A stretch of DNA of 64,000 nucleotides from Methylotenera sp. (GCA_002928535.1 PERG01000007.1:1-64000), one strand, 5' to 3'. Counted from the stretch's first letter, positions 1 through 9,547 are shown. Numbers and translations: made by a program. Notes: generated by a model from the sequence alone, not told the origin.

Positions 1-715
1 TTTCGTCTGCAGGCATGCCCAGTAAGTTTTTCATGAGCCAGTAGGCTTCGCAGATCAATTGCATATCGATGTATTCGATCCCGTTATGCACCATTTTCAC
101 ATAATGGCCTGCACCGTCCGGGCCGATGTATTCCGCACATGAGAAACCGCCTTCGACTGGTTTGCCTGGTGAACCACCTTCTAAAGGTTCGCCGGTAACC
201 GCATCCACTTTAGCGGCGATGTCGCGCCAGATTGGCTCTAAGCTTGCCCAAGCTTTACGGGTGCCTGATGGCATCAATGAGGGTCCGAAACGTGCGCCAG
301 TTTCGCCGCCAGATACGCCTGAACCGATAAATTCAATGCCTTTTGCGACCAATTCTTTTTCGCGACGGATGGTATCCGTCCACAATGAGTTACCGCCGTC
401 GATGATAATGTCGCCTTGCTCCAGGAACGGCAACAGCGCATTGATGGTCACATCAGTGGCGCTACCAGCTTTTACCAACAAGATAATTTTGCGTGGGCGT
501 TTGATGCTTAATACAAACGAAGCCAAATCAGCATGGCCTACAACATTTTCATGAGAAGGCTCGTTCTTTTGGCATTCTGCAATGAAGTTTTCCATCTTTT
601 TCGCATCGCGATTGTAAACAGCGATGGTATAGCCGTGGTCGGCAATATTGAGGGCGAGGTTTTGCCCCATGACAGCAAGGCCAACAAGGCCAATATCAGC
701 GTTTTTTGTACTCAT
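1..715 (-). CDS. gnd: 6-phosphogluconate dehydrogenase, decarboxylating (3' part outside window)
   Basis: The frame is open from the ATG at 715 to the window edge and gives the first 238 residues. It starts [17 protein letters not shown], the nucleotide-binding glycine loop of 6-phosphogluconate dehydrogenases. The substrate signature SGVSGGE and the catalytic-site motif KMVHNGIEY both follow in the expected order. The enzyme oxidatively decarboxylates 6-phosphogluconate to ribulose 5-phosphate in the cytoplasm. In RuMP-cycle methylotrophs this reaction is a main route for oxidising formaldehyde carbon to CO2. The all-beta/helical C-terminal domain is cut off by the window. An A/G-rich Shine-Dalgarno region lies just upstream of the start. 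Family assignment is secure; which cofactor (NAD or NADP) it uses cannot be told from this part alone. Confidence 0.96.
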   Translation of the reverse strand, partial: MSTKNADIGLVGLAVMGQNLALNIADHGYTIAVYNRDAKKMENFIAECQKNEPSHENVVGHADLASFVLSIKRPRKIILLVKAGSATDVTINALLPFLEQGDIIIDGGNSLWTDTIRREKELVAKGIEFIGSGVSGGETGARFGPSLMPSGTRKAWASLEPIWRDIAAKVDAVTGEPLEGGSPGKPVEGGFSCAEYIGPDGAGHYVKMVHNGIEYIDMQLICEAYWLMKNLLGMPADE

Positions 716-883
716 TTATCTTCTCTTTTGGAGGGTTTAATGGAAAGGATTTTTGGTGGCAGTATTATAGAACTTTTAAAGCGGCAAATAGTTAAAAAGC
801 TGATATAGATTAGCACTTTATTTTGCTATTCTGTATAGGACAAACCTTAGCACTTCCAACGATTTAGCCCGGCGGAGATAGCC

Positions 884-1918
884 ATGCGATTACAGTTTGA
901 CCGATTCCAACTCCTGCTCTCTGGTATGTTAAGCATCGCTAGCCTAGCAAATGCGGCTGCGCTGCCAGAGCCTACTGATGCCTTCATCTATCAGCTCAAA
1001 GAATCGCTGGTGAAAGTGAACACCACTACCAAGTCCGGCGGCCATGGTTTTGGCACTGGCGTCGCTATCAGCAAGGATCATGTAGTAACCAATTGCCATG
1101 TGATCAATAATGCCAATGGCATCAGCATTTCCAAATGGGGCGAAGAATTTCCGCCGGTCGCGCTATTAGCAGATTGGAAACACGATTTATGTATTCTTCG
1201 CTTTGAATGGGCCAAGCTCAAACCCGTTGCCTTAGGTAACTCGGCAGCGCTACAATATGAACAGCCGGTCATTTCAATTTCCATGCCGAATGATTCGCCA
1301 GCGCCATATGTGGCCTTGAGCAAGATTAAAGCCTTATATGCCATGGACGATAGTCAGGTCATCCGTACCGAAGCAGCATTTTCCATCGGCGCCAGTGGCA
1401 GTCCGGTGTTTGATTATTCCGGCAATCTGATTGGCATCAGCACCTTCAAGAGCCCGGGGCGCCATGCCTATTTTTACAATATGTCGGTTGAATGGGTCAA
1501 AGCGCTGTTACAAACCCAGGAAGTGAAATTGAATGCGCCGCATGACGCGCCATTTTGGGATGCGCCAGACGAAGCCCGACCGTATTTTATGCAGATCGTC
1601 ATGCCCTATCAAAATGGCCGTTGGGCGGATGTGCAGCGCATTGCTGCAGGCTGGACCGAAAAGGAGCCCAGCAGCGCCGAAGCGTGGTATTACAGGGGAA
1701 TCGCCGCCAGGGAATTAGGTGATTCAACCGTTGCGCAACAGCAGTTTCAGAAAGCACTACGGAGACAAGCTGGCCATCCGGCGACGTTACAGGCTTTGGC
1801 CTTGATGGCGCATCAGCAGGGCAATGAAACGGAAGTGAGTAGGATTCGTACGACTTTGCTGAATATGGATACCGAACTGGCAGACGCCTTGGATGAGGCC
1901 TTAAAACGCCAGAATTAA
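884..1918 (+). CDS. Exported trypsin-like serine protease with C-terminal TPR region
   Basis: The protein has 344 residues. An N-terminal signal peptide (about residues 1-26, ending ANAAA) sends it to the periplasm. The S1-type protease fold covers about 35-210 with a complete catalytic triad: His72 in TNCHV, Asp101 in HDLCI and Ser171 in GASGSP. No PDZ domain follows, unlike DegP/DegQ. Instead the C-terminal third (about 235-340) has the alternating small/aromatic pattern of tetratricopeptide repeats, for example AWYYRGIAARELGD. The start is supported by GGAGA upstream. The gene stands alone between gnd on the other strand and the convergent lipoprotein gene. The substrate is unknown; periplasmic proteolysis or protein quality control is an inference. 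Confidence 0.85.
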   Translation: MRLQFDRFQLLLSGMLSIASLANAAALPEPTDAFIYQLKESLVKVNTTTKSGGHGFGTGVAISKDHVVTNCHVINNANGISISKWGEEFPPVALLADWKHDLCILRFEWAKLKPVALGNSAALQYEQPVISISMPNDSPAPYVALSKIKALYAMDDSQVIRTEAAFSIGASGSPVFDYSGNLIGISTFKSPGRHAYFYNMSVEWVKALLQTQEVKLNAPHDAPFWDAPDEARPYFMQIVMPYQNGRWADVQRIAAGWTEKEPSSAEAWYYRGIAARELGDSTVAQQQFQKALRRQAGHPATLQALALMAHQQGNETEVSRIRTTLLNMDTELADALDEALKRQN

Positions 1919-1921
1919 CCC

Positions 1922-1961
1922 AATAATTTAACCGAATTAATTAATCCCGGTTTGGATTATT
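1922..1961. terminator. Possible bidirectional terminator between convergent genes
   Basis: Imperfect inverted repeat with outer arms AATAAT and ATTATT and inner arms AACCG and CGGTT, followed by a T-run on the plus strand. It lies between the convergent protease and MliC-like genes and overlaps the stop codon of the latter. The stem is AT-rich and interrupted, so support is moderate. Confidence 0.4.
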
Positions 1962-2310
1962 TTTTCTTGGCTTGTGCTTTGCAGCCGGTGTAAGCGATTT
2001 TTTCGCCATCGTTTAAGGTGGCTTCTGTGCCGTCGAGCACCAGAGTAATCGCACCGCTGGTATAGCGGTTTCCTTCATTTTTCGGTAGGTTTACTTCATG
2101 GTCGGGATAGATCAACCACGCATCGTTGCCATTATTCAGCATACGCACAAAAAAGCGTTTATTGCCTTCGCAGACGTATTCTGTGGCGTTGACTGGCGAT
2201 TTGGACAGTTCTTTAGTACTGGTATCAAATGGGTTAGGGACGCGGAAGCTGCTGCAGGCTGACAGCAGCAATAGCGAAGAGAATAAACATGCAGAGCCAA
2301 GCTTTAACAT
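1957..2310 (-). CDS. MliC-like lipoprotein (C-type lysozyme inhibitor family)
   Basis: The chosen start at 2310 gives a short hydrophobic signal peptide ending in the lipobox LSAC, so the product is predicted to be a lipoprotein of about 117 residues. Longer upstream ATG codons would put extra sequence before the signal peptide. The mature part contains the pattern of MliC/PliC inhibitors of C-type lysozyme: YVCEG, a central RYTSG, and a late cysteine in YTGCKA that would pair with the first. These proteins sit in the outer membrane or periplasm and protect peptidoglycan from lysozyme. Similarity is recognised by pattern only, so function is probable but not certain. Confidence 0.72.
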   Translation of the reverse strand: MLKLGSACLFSSLLLLSACSSFRVPNPFDTSTKELSKSPVNATEYVCEGNKRFFVRMLNNGNDAWLIYPDHEVNLPKNEGNRYTSGAITLVLDGTEATLNDGEKIAYTGCKAQAKKK

Positions 2311-2454
2311 CACACACCTAAGTCTAGAATAAACGAATAACTTCATTGTGCCAGTGTATGGCAATAGGAACAACCGTCATGGGCATATAAGCCAAGTTGT
2401 TATACACTTTGGCTTAATAATTTTTATAAAAATATATTTGTCCAGGATTTCTCC

Positions 2455-3228
2455 ATGACTAATAAGTACTTGCTACGATTGTTAAGCTGTATCCTCATGT
2501 GCGTGTCATTTGGCATTTCGGCAGCAGAGCTGGCGGGCATTGTTGAGCGCATGCTAGGAAGCGCACAGATCATCAGCTTAGGTAGCCAAAAAACTTTACA
2601 GGTTAAAGCAGAAGTGCTTCAAGGCGATCAAATTACAACCGCCAGCGATGCAGAAATTTTATTGCGTATGACAGACGGCACGGTATTGGCCATTCGGCCT
2701 AATACCAACCTAATCGTAAGCGAATACCGTTTCGACCCCAAAGACAGCAATAACGATCACTTCATCATGAAGCTCGTAAAAGGTGGCTTGCGTACAGTAA
2801 CGGGCGCTATTGGTAAAAAAAATCCGCATAAAGTCAGATTTAATACGCCCACTGCCACCATCGGCATTCGTGGTACGGATTTTGAGGTGGCTGTGCTTGA
2901 TCATACAAAAAGTAATGCAGAAGCCGGGACTTACAACAAGGTATTCCAGGGTGCGACTTATCTGGAAAATAACCAAGGCAATCGCGTGGAAGTCGGCCCT
3001 AATCAAGCAGCGTTTTCTCCGGCCAATCTTTTACAAACCGCTCAGCAGTTTGGCTTATTGAAACAAGTGCCTAATGTATTCTTTAATGGCACTTACGATA
3101 ACTTACTGCAAGCCTTACAGGAAGAAGCATTGAACCGTTTGAATACTGAACTGGCATCAAAAATTCCAGGTGGAAAAGTGCCGGATGAGCTGAAAAATTT
3201 ACTGCCTAAACTTGGCGATTTATTTTAA
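2455..3228 (+). CDS. Exported FecR-domain protein
   Basis: The protein has 257 residues with a cleavable signal peptide (about 1-24, ISAAEL). The region of about 25-150 matches the FecR domain: an opening G-x-V-E-R-x-x-G segment, a VLQGD turn, TASDAEILLRMTDGTVLAIRPNT and a later TIGIRGTDF motif. In FecR itself this periplasmic domain relays a signal from an outer membrane receptor to an anti-sigma factor. Here no sigma factor or receptor gene lies next to it, and there is no N-terminal inner-membrane anchor of the FecR type, so it belongs to the free-standing periplasmic FecR-domain group whose role is not established. The C-terminal part (180-257) is unassigned. Confidence 0.82.
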   Translation: MTNKYLLRLLSCILMCVSFGISAAELAGIVERMLGSAQIISLGSQKTLQVKAEVLQGDQITTASDAEILLRMTDGTVLAIRPNTNLIVSEYRFDPKDSNNDHFIMKLVKGGLRTVTGAIGKKNPHKVRFNTPTATIGIRGTDFEVAVLDHTKSNAEAGTYNKVFQGATYLENNQGNRVEVGPNQAAFSPANLLQTAQQFGLLKQVPNVFFNGTYDNLLQALQEEALNRLNTELASKIPGGKVPDELKNLLPKLGDLF

Positions 3229-3314
3229 TTAAGTTTAATTCCAGATCTTTAATTTTCAGGTCTTTAATTTCTAAGTCTGATTTAATAAGGCTTGATGATA
3301 AACCAGCGCCCGGA

Positions 3315-4283
3315 TTAAATTGGAGGATGGTAGCCGGCGCGGCTTAAACGATCACGAACCGCTGCCCATTCTGGCAAATCAGGCGGCAGCTCTACCAATA
3401 GTTCATCTACTTTCATGTCATCCAAGGTATGCAGCGCATTATAAAGTTGCTCGGCTGCCATAGCTGGAATAGCAGGCAACTTAATCACTGCACAGTCTGG
3501 CGTTAGACCCTCTCCAATTAACAAGGCTGCACAGGTTTTGTGCACACTCATCTGCGATAAATAGCTGCGATGCAATGCAGCCTTATCCTGAAACAGGCTT
3601 AAGGGCGTGCGTGGTGAATAGTGCAATAAATGCTGTCCTGGCACTTTTGGTACTGCAGAACGCGCATTAACCATCTCTAGACTCGGTTGACCAATAACTG
3701 CTGCAATCGCTTGCTCGCTAATCATCCCCGGGCGCAATAACAGCCACTGGCCATCTGCGTTTACACTCACAATCGTAGACTCAATCCCCACTTGGCAGGC
3801 GCCACCATCCAGTACTGCTATCTGCTGACCTAATCCAGCTTCTACGTGTGCAGCAGTTGTAGGGCTCAACTGGGTAAACAAGTTGGCAGAAGGTGCCGCT
3901 ACACTAAGTTGCCCGAGTTTTAACAACGTTAACGTCAGGTCATGGTTTGGGATCCGCAAAGCCACGGTAGACTCCCCGCCGCGCACCACCCGCGAAACAT
4001 GCGCTTTGGCTGGCAATACCAAGGTTAATGCGCCTGGCCAAAAGGCTTGTGCTAATTTGACTGCAGTGGCAGGAAAATCCGCAACCCAATCTTGCACCTG
4101 ATTAATGTGATGAAGGTGAACAATAAGTGGATGGTCGGCAGGCCGCTGTTTGATAGCAAATATTTTTTGCAAGGCAGCATCATTGGTGGCATCTGCCGCC
4201 AGGCCGTATACCGTCTCTGTGGGAATGGCAACTACTTCACCCTCTTGAAGCAATTTGATCGCTTCAGTTAAATTCACCCGCAT
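3315..4283 (-). CDS. L-threonylcarbamoyladenylate synthase, Sua5 type
   Basis: This 322-residue protein has an N-terminal YrdC-fold domain (about 1-190) followed by the C-terminal Sua5 domain, so it is the long Sua5 form and not the short TsaC. Visible motifs include IPTETVYGLAADA, the KQRP segment and the APSAN motif of the substrate pocket. It makes threonylcarbamoyl-AMP from threonine, bicarbonate and ATP, the first step of the t6A37 modification of ANN-decoding tRNAs. It is cytoplasmic and normally essential. It lies downstream of fae on the same strand with a gap of about 50 bp, so co-transcription is possible, though a functional link is not obvious. Confidence 0.93.
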   Translation of the reverse strand: MRVNLTEAIKLLQEGEVVAIPTETVYGLAADATNDAALQKIFAIKQRPADHPLIVHLHHINQVQDWVADFPATAVKLAQAFWPGALTLVLPAKAHVSRVVRGGESTVALRIPNHDLTLTLLKLGQLSVAAPSANLFTQLSPTTAAHVEAGLGQQIAVLDGGACQVGIESTIVSVNADGQWLLLRPGMISEQAIAAVIGQPSLEMVNARSAVPKVPGQHLLHYSPRTPLSLFQDKAALHRSYLSQMSVHKTCAALLIGEGLTPDCAVIKLPAIPAMAAEQLYNALHTLDDMKVDELLVELPPDLPEWAAVRDRLSRAGYHPPI

Positions 4284-4334
4284 GCGTGCCGACTCATGAT
4301 AAAAATGCTAGTTTACTACGAGCCGGCCGTCGCA

Positions 4335-4892
4335 TCATGCCGCTTTTCTTAATGCACTGTCTTTATTGCTGTAGCCATGGGCCGCCAAGGGATGCCGCAC
4401 ACTAGCCTCTTGCGCAATTACCTCTGCTGCCGTCGGCAAACCCGCTATAGCACGCGTGATCGCTAATTTTGTCGCCTCGTAGTTCCAGTCCTGGATTTTG
4501 GTGTTGTCTTCTGCATCCCAGTGAATGAATACGCCGACAGAGATGAACACATCGTCAGCTTCTTCCAGGGGTATTAAGCCCTCTTTCACTGCATCTGCAA
4601 CCGCTTTAGCGACACCACTTTGTGCGGCACCAAACATCTGTACCGCTTGTTTAGCATTTTTGATATCTACTTTATTAAACATGACCGTCGCCGGCTTTGT
4701 CATTAAATTAGGTGCGATCACTGCAAGTAAAGCATTGTCACCCCGTTTCTGATTGGTGAGTGTTAAACAAAAAGCCGTTTCTGCTGCACTGTTACGCGGC
4801 CCCATAATGAGATCGACGTGGGCCACTTCGTTACCTTCTCCTACTAGTGCTTCTCCAACCATTACCCGATTAATTTTAAGATGATTTTTCAT
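4335..4892 (-). CDS. fae: Formaldehyde-activating enzyme
   Basis: The start at 4892 has AAAGG upstream; an upstream in-frame ATG would add 12 residues not seen in the family. The protein (185 residues) carries the Fae hallmark segments [16 protein letters not shown], with His25 matching the proton-donating histidine of Fae, then [19 protein letters not shown] and [10 protein letters not shown]. Fae condenses formaldehyde with tetrahydromethanopterin to methylene-H4MPT, the entry to the H4MPT-linked formaldehyde oxidation pathway in the cytoplasm. This is strong evidence for C1 metabolism in the host. A C-terminal tail of about 15 residues goes beyond the core Fae domain. No other H4MPT pathway genes are nearby, so this may be a stand-alone or secondary copy. 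Confidence 0.93.
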   Translation of the reverse strand: MKNHLKINRVMVGEALVGEGNEVAHVDLIMGPRNSAAETAFCLTLTNQKRGDNALLAVIAPNLMTKPATVMFNKVDIKNAKQAVQMFGAAQSGVAKAVADAVKEGLIPLEEADDVFISVGVFIHWDAEDNTKIQDWNYEATKLAITRAIAGLPTAAEVIAQEASVRHPLAAHGYSNKDSALRKAA

Positions 4893-5089
4893 GATAGTTC
4901 GCCTTTCTACTTCGCCCGTGACAGGCATAAAATATAGATGGACAAACCGTTAATGCTAGAAAAATGTGCTCAATAATAAGACCGGAAATCGGCTCGCTAG
5001 TTGCGCATCTTTACGTTCCAAGTTATTTAATTTTAACTACGTGCTATGCAGTAAAATAACGGTTCTTTTCAAAATTTTAAGTGAATCGC

Positions 5090-5419
5090 ATGAGCCAAAT
5101 TATCGTAGAACACAACCCTGACCAAGCCCGCTTACTTACATTAGAGGTAAGTAAATGGCCTACTTGGCAAAAAGAAGTTTCCGAATTTCCGTGGACATTC
5201 CCGGAACAAGAAGTCGCCTATATTTTGGAAGGCGAATGCGTGATCACGCCAACTGGTGGCAAACCTGTCAAATTTGGCAAAGGAGATTTAGTGACTTTTC
5301 CAGCTGGCATGACCGCCCATTGGGAAGTAAAAAAAGCATTACATAAACATTATCAGTTAGATGGTAATGCGCTTTGCCAAATCTGGCGTCGCATCAAGCT
5401 GAAATTTAAATCTAAATAA
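5090..5419 (+). CDS. Cupin-domain protein (DUF861/Cupin_3 type)
   Basis: A small cupin of 109 residues from the ATG at 5090; an in-frame GTG at 5081 is the alternative start, and neither has a clear Shine-Dalgarno. The barrel motifs of the Cupin_3 group are visible: EVAYILEGECVITPTGG (motif 1) and GDLVTFPAGMTAHWEV (motif 2). Related proteins include the EutQ C-terminal domain and (S)-ureidoglycine aminohydrolase, but many family members are uncharacterised. It lies alone, downstream of the divergent fae. No substrate is suggested by context. Confidence 0.78.
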   Translation: MSQIIVEHNPDQARLLTLEVSKWPTWQKEVSEFPWTFPEQEVAYILEGECVITPTGGKPVKFGKGDLVTFPAGMTAHWEVKKALHKHYQLDGNALCQIWRRIKLKFKSK

Positions 5420-5430
5420 TTATGCTCTTA

Positions 5431-6084
5431 CTAACCCGCTTTACGGAACGTGAGATTGATTCTACAGTTACTTAAAGCAGGCGTAATATTGGGCGGGCTG
5501 AGGCCCGCTTTAAGCGGCAAAATACCGTGAAAGCGCATCCGGGAACTGCCACCCCATACCACCACATCCCCATGCGCTAATGGTAATTTGATGGTTTTGT
5601 CTGTGCGCTGAAATCCACCTAATTGGAATACCGCATTTAATCCCAGCGAAACTGATACGATAGGCTGAGTGAAATCCACTTCGTTTTTATCCTGATGCAA
5701 TGTCATGCGCGCGTCAATATTGTAACGATTAATCAGGCAGGCATCCGGCTGAAAGTCTGGATACCCGGATTTGGTAGCCGCATTCTGCGCTAACGCTAGA
5801 AACGCTTCCGGCATTGCAGGCCATGGCGCATCATTTAAGGGATCGTATGCCGTATAGCGATAACCAGACCTGTCAGTGACCCAGCCCAAGCTTCCGCAAT
5901 TACTCATAGCCACCGACATGGTAAACCCACCGGGGGTTACCATGTGTCGGAATGGCGACAGGCTAATCACATCTTGCAGGCCCGCTAACAGTTCGGTTTG
6001 CTCAGGTAAGGCGAGTCCTTTTAATAAATAAGCATCCGGCAAGATTATCAGCTTGTCGGCTTGTTGCGATGAAAACAAATCCAA
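5431..6084 (-). CDS. alkB: Alpha-ketoglutarate-dependent DNA dioxygenase AlkB
   Basis: The 217-residue protein has the full AlkB signature. Iron ligands are His130 and Asp132 in the HxD motif (TLHQDKNE) and His186 in RFHGI. The 2-oxoglutarate-binding pair Arg208/Arg214 lies in the motif CRINLTFR near the C-terminus. The substrate-side region NRYNIDARM is also typical. AlkB removes methyl groups from 1-methyladenine and 3-methylcytosine in DNA and RNA by oxidation, releasing formaldehyde. It is divergent from an AlkA-type glycosylase with only about 55 bp between the starts, so the two probably share a regulatory region and act together against alkylation damage. Confidence 0.94.
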   Translation of the reverse strand: MDLFSSQQADKLIILPDAYLLKGLALPEQTELLAGLQDVISLSPFRHMVTPGGFTMSVAMSNCGSLGWVTDRSGYRYTAYDPLNDAPWPAMPEAFLALAQNAATKSGYPDFQPDACLINRYNIDARMTLHQDKNEVDFTQPIVSVSLGLNAVFQLGGFQRTDKTIKLPLAHGDVVVWGGSSRMRFHGILPLKAGLSPPNITPALSNCRINLTFRKAG

Positions 6085-6138
6085 ATGCTTTACTCCTAGT
6101 TACGCTTTATTACCTGACAGTCAACGCTATAATGTTTT

Positions 6139-6753
6139 ATGCACACCCATCCTTATCAAATTGCTACAGATTTCTTATCCGCACAGGATGTCGATTGGGC
6201 ACAGCTGATCAAGATAGTGGGTCCCTGTGTTTTCGAGCCAAAGGCCGAACGTGAGCCTTATGAAGCCTTGGTGCGTGCTATTGCTTATCAACAATTGCAT
6301 GGCAAGGCGGGCGACGCCATCCTCAAGCGCTTTAAAGCGCTCTTTGCTGATACGTTTCCTACCCCGCAACAGATACTCGCTACTGAGTTTGAGGCCTTGC
6401 GTGCGTGCGGGTTCTCAGCACGCAAAATTGAAACCATACAAGCAATTGCCCAGGGGACCATTTCCGGCTTAATACCTCAGCGTTTAGAAGCTGACGAGAT
6501 GAGTGATGAAGCATTAATTACGCAACTGATCACACTGAAAGGTATCGGCCGCTGGACCGTGGAAATGATGCTGATGTTTACCTTGCAACGCATGGACATT
6601 CTGCCAGTAGATGATTTTGCAGTGGTTGAAGGCTATAAGCGCCTGAAAAAACTGGCAGCTGCGCCTAAACGCAAAGACATGCAGTTGCTCGGTGAAGCTT
6701 GGAGCCCGTATCGCACGATCGCGAGCTGGTATTTGTGGCGAGTGCCAAAATAA
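6139..6753 (+). CDS. alkA: DNA-3-methyladenine glycosylase II family (AlkA-type, HhH-GPD)
   Basis: This 204-residue protein is the compact HhH-GPD form without the N-terminal TBP-like domain of E. coli AlkA. The helix-hairpin-helix motif LKGIGRWT lies at about 133-140, followed by the catalytic aspartate region LPVDDF (Asp158/159). It is expected to excise 3-methyladenine and other alkylated bases, starting base-excision repair. It is divergent from alkB, which handles other alkylation lesions, so the pair forms a small repair module. The ATG at 6139 gives a good N-terminus. Base specificity cannot be read from the sequence. Confidence 0.9.
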   Translation: MHTHPYQIATDFLSAQDVDWAQLIKIVGPCVFEPKAEREPYEALVRAIAYQQLHGKAGDAILKRFKALFADTFPTPQQILATEFEALRACGFSARKIETIQAIAQGTISGLIPQRLEADEMSDEALITQLITLKGIGRWTVEMMLMFTLQRMDILPVDDFAVVEGYKRLKKLAAAPKRKDMQLLGEAWSPYRTIASWYLWRVPK

Positions 6754-6984
6754 ATTAAATAGGGAGTTAGTGCGCCTAATCTATATCGGCACAGTCACAC
6801 TAGGTCAATGACGACTCATCAGCTTGAACGAATCCAAACCTATTGCCTTATTCACAGCACTAACCTGCCAATTTTACATGCACATCGCCTTTTACTTAAC
6901 TGCGTTTATCCCAAACTTTTAACTAAAAATGGCACTAAGCCTTAAAATAAGCACTTGCCTACCAATAATACAAATCCGTCCTGA

Positions 6985-8208
6985 ATGAATCGCATTTTTA
7001 AATACCATCAATACGCATTCCCCAAGCTATTAGCATTTCGCATCCAAATCGTACTGGCTTACCAGATGATGGCCGTCGTCGTCGGCTGGCATATCTATGA
7101 AATCACGCACGATACACTAGCGTTAGGATTGATCGGGCTGGCCGAAGTCTTGCCGTATTTCTGTACAGCTTTGTTCGCGGGCCATGCAGTGGACCATTTT
7201 TATACGCGGCGCATTTTTGCCATACTCGCTGCCAGCATGCTTTTCTTAAATGCGGCTACTTTAACCTTATTATCTTTAGGCCATATAGATGGGGACGCTT
7301 CATTATGGATTTATGGCTCCATTGCATTCACCGGTATCGCACGCGCTTTTATTGCCCCTAGCTACAATACTTTATTTGCCCTTATTTTACCGCGGGAGGA
7401 GTACGCCAAAGCCTCCGGTATCGGCAGCGCAATTTTTCAAACTGGGTTGGTCGTGGGTCCTGCAGTGGGTGGTTTACTCGTTGGCTTTGCCAGTAAAACG
7501 GCTGCCTACGGTATTGCTACCCTATTATGTTTAGGCGCAGTACTCGCGATGATTTCGTTGCGTATTAAAGAGCCGGAAAAAGCAGTAGGCTTGCCAGTGC
7601 TCACCAGCATAGGCGAAGGCCTACGTTTCGTATTCAGCAATCAAATTGTATTGGCTGCATTATCACTTGATATGTTTGCCGTATTGTTCGGGGGCGCTGT
7701 TGCGTTGTTGCCTGCGTTCATACAGGACGTCTACCATTTAGGACCGGAAGGCTTGGGCATTTTGCGCGCAGCCCCGGCAGTTGGCGCAATTTTCACTGGC
7801 TTATGGCTGACGCGCCATCCTATTAATTTGCACGCCGGTCGCTGGCTATTGTTAGCCGTTGCAGGTTTTGGACTTTGTATTATGGGCTTTGCCATCACTA
7901 CTTACTTCTGGCTGGCCGCAATTTTGCTCTTACTATCCGGCATTTTTGATGGCATTTCGGTTGTGATGCGCACGACGATATTACAACTCGCTACACCGGA
8001 TGCCATGCGAGGCCGCGTCTCTGCCATTAATGGCATATTCATAGGCTCATCCAATGAGCTTGGCGCCTTTGAATCTGGCGTGGCAGCACGTTTAATGGGC
8101 TTGGTGCCTTCAGTCCTGTTTGGCGGATTAATGACGCTTTCTGTAGTTGGCATTACCGCTAAACTGGCACCTAAGCTACGTAGACTTGAGTTACACCAAT
8201 TACATTAA
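6985..8208 (+). CDS. Major facilitator superfamily transporter
   Basis: A 407-residue protein with about 12 hydrophobic segments in the order of an MFS permease. The loop between segments 2 and 3 reads GHAVDHFYTRR, a variant of the MFS motif A (G-x-x-x-D-x-x-x-R-R). The pattern resembles the MFS_3 group (EntS-type enterobactin exporters and macrolide pumps). No siderophore or antibiotic gene is beside it, so the substrate is open. It lies about 140 bp upstream of cfa on the same strand. An extended AT-rich leader of about 230 bp precedes it, in which no gene was recognised. Confidence 0.85.
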   Translation: MNRIFKYHQYAFPKLLAFRIQIVLAYQMMAVVVGWHIYEITHDTLALGLIGLAEVLPYFCTALFAGHAVDHFYTRRIFAILAASMLFLNAATLTLLSLGHIDGDASLWIYGSIAFTGIARAFIAPSYNTLFALILPREEYAKASGIGSAIFQTGLVVGPAVGGLLVGFASKTAAYGIATLLCLGAVLAMISLRIKEPEKAVGLPVLTSIGEGLRFVFSNQIVLAALSLDMFAVLFGGAVALLPAFIQDVYHLGPEGLGILRAAPAVGAIFTGLWLTRHPINLHAGRWLLLAVAGFGLCIMGFAITTYFWLAAILLLLSGIFDGISVVMRTTILQLATPDAMRGRVSAINGIFIGSSNELGAFESGVAARLMGLVPSVLFGGLMTLSVVGITAKLAPKLRRLELHQLH

Positions 8209-8347
8209 TTTTCACAGTTCAATGAAAATGTAACTTTTACTATTGGCGACGGTCATTTAACTTGTAGCGGTATTTTCCTCATTTAGGATGAGATTATGTG
8301 GTCAGTACTGACGCATATCTGTCCAACCATATTTGATTGGAAATGAT

Positions 8348-9547
8348 ATGTTGCAGAAGAAACTCATTCGTTTGGCTTCCAGCATCGGCAAAAATGCCAA
8401 CATCCAAGCACGCTTTATTTTATGGGATGGCCAGCAGCTGGATTTTGGCAACTCCGCTACACCACCTGTCACTCTCCATATCAAAGACCCCAGTTTTGTT
8501 CACGACTTATTAAGGCCCAGTATGAGCAAGCTGGGCGAAGCGTATGTACGGGGCAAGATTGATTTCGAAGGCAAGATTACCGACATCATCGACCTGGGGT
8601 TTTCCTTAGTGAGAACGATAGAGACAAGTAAGTTACGTTTTTTATCACGCTATTTTCCGCATTCGCGCCAAAGTGACAAGCAGTCCATTCAGTTTCACTA
8701 CGATGTTTCTAACGATTTCTACAAACTCTGGCTAGATCCAAATATGGTTTATTCCTGCGCCTATTTTGAGCAGGGCAATGAAACTTTGGAAGCCGCCCAG
8801 TTAAAAAAAATTGATCACATCCTGACTAAAATCCGGTTACAGCCCAACCAGACTTTATTGGATATCGGCTGCGGCTGGGGTGCGCTGGTGCTACGTGCCG
8901 CCCAAAAATTTCAGGCGAAATGCGTGGGCATCACCTTGTCAGAGAATCAATTTGCGCTGGCGCAGGAGCGTGTACGTGCGGCAGGGTTGCAAGACAGGAT
9001 CGAAATTCGGCTACAGGATTACCGTGACATTACTGGTCAGTTTGACCGGATTACCAGTGTAGGCATGTTCGAACATGTTGGTCGCAAGCATCTCGTCGAC
9101 TATTTCCGGATTATGCACGCTCTGCTCAAAGACGATGGCATTGCCATGAACCATGGCATTACTTCTGTAAGTACTGATATGAAAGATGCCAACTTAGGTG
9201 CCGGAGAGTTCATTGATCGCTATATTTTCCCCAATGGTGAACTACCCCATGTTGGACATGCGATTGCTGCAATGCAGGAAGGTGGCTTAGAGGTATTTGA
9301 TGTGGAAAACCTGAGACGACATTACGCACAGACTCTGGCGATATGGGCGAATAATTTTGAAACCCATGCAGCACAAGTACAACAGCACATCGATGCTGAA
9401 CGCTATCGGGCTTGGCGGCTTTACCTTGCCGGTTGTGCTTATTCGTTCAAGCATGACCAGATGTCGATTTATCAATTGGTATGTCATAAAGCCGGACGTT
9501 TAGGCGATGCATTGCCTTGGTCGCGGCGCTATATGTATGCCCAATAA
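8348..9547 (+). CDS. cfa: Cyclopropane-fatty-acyl-phospholipid synthase
   Basis: The ATG at 8348 is preceded by GGA at a normal distance; a TTG 15 bp upstream is a poorer alternative. The 399-residue protein carries the SAM-binding motif LLDIGCGWGALV and the family segments HYDVSNDFYKLWLDP and YSCAYFE. It transfers a methylene group from SAM to the double bond of unsaturated acyl chains in membrane phospholipids. The C-terminal catalytic half (NFETHAAQV, YRAWRLYLAGCAYSF) is complete. Length and motifs agree with the CFA synthase family (CmaS type). It ends immediately before the convergent TetR gene, leaving 3 bp between stops. Confidence 0.93.
   Translation: MLQKKLIRLASSIGKNANIQARFILWDGQQLDFGNSATPPVTLHIKDPSFVHDLLRPSMSKLGEAYVRGKIDFEGKITDIIDLGFSLVRTIETSKLRFLSRYFPHSRQSDKQSIQFHYDVSNDFYKLWLDPNMVYSCAYFEQGNETLEAAQLKKIDHILTKIRLQPNQTLLDIGCGWGALVLRAAQKFQAKCVGITLSENQFALAQERVRAAGLQDRIEIRLQDYRDITGQFDRITSVGMFEHVGRKHLVDYFRIMHALLKDDGIAMNHGITSVSTDMKDANLGAGEFIDRYIFPNGELPHVGHAIAAMQEGGLEVFDVENLRRHYAQTLAIWANNFETHAAQVQQHIDAERYRAWRLYLAGCAYSFKHDQMSIYQLVCHKAGRLGDALPWSRRYMYAQ

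Noticed and set aside
126-808. Open frames on the plus strand opposite gnd
   Set aside because: They are antisense to a well-conserved dehydrogenase and have no protein-like composition.
3228-3300. Short repeated segment (TCTTTAATTT, three loose copies) after the FecR-domain gene
   Set aside because: Too short and AT-rich to separate from chance; no hairpin or array structure.
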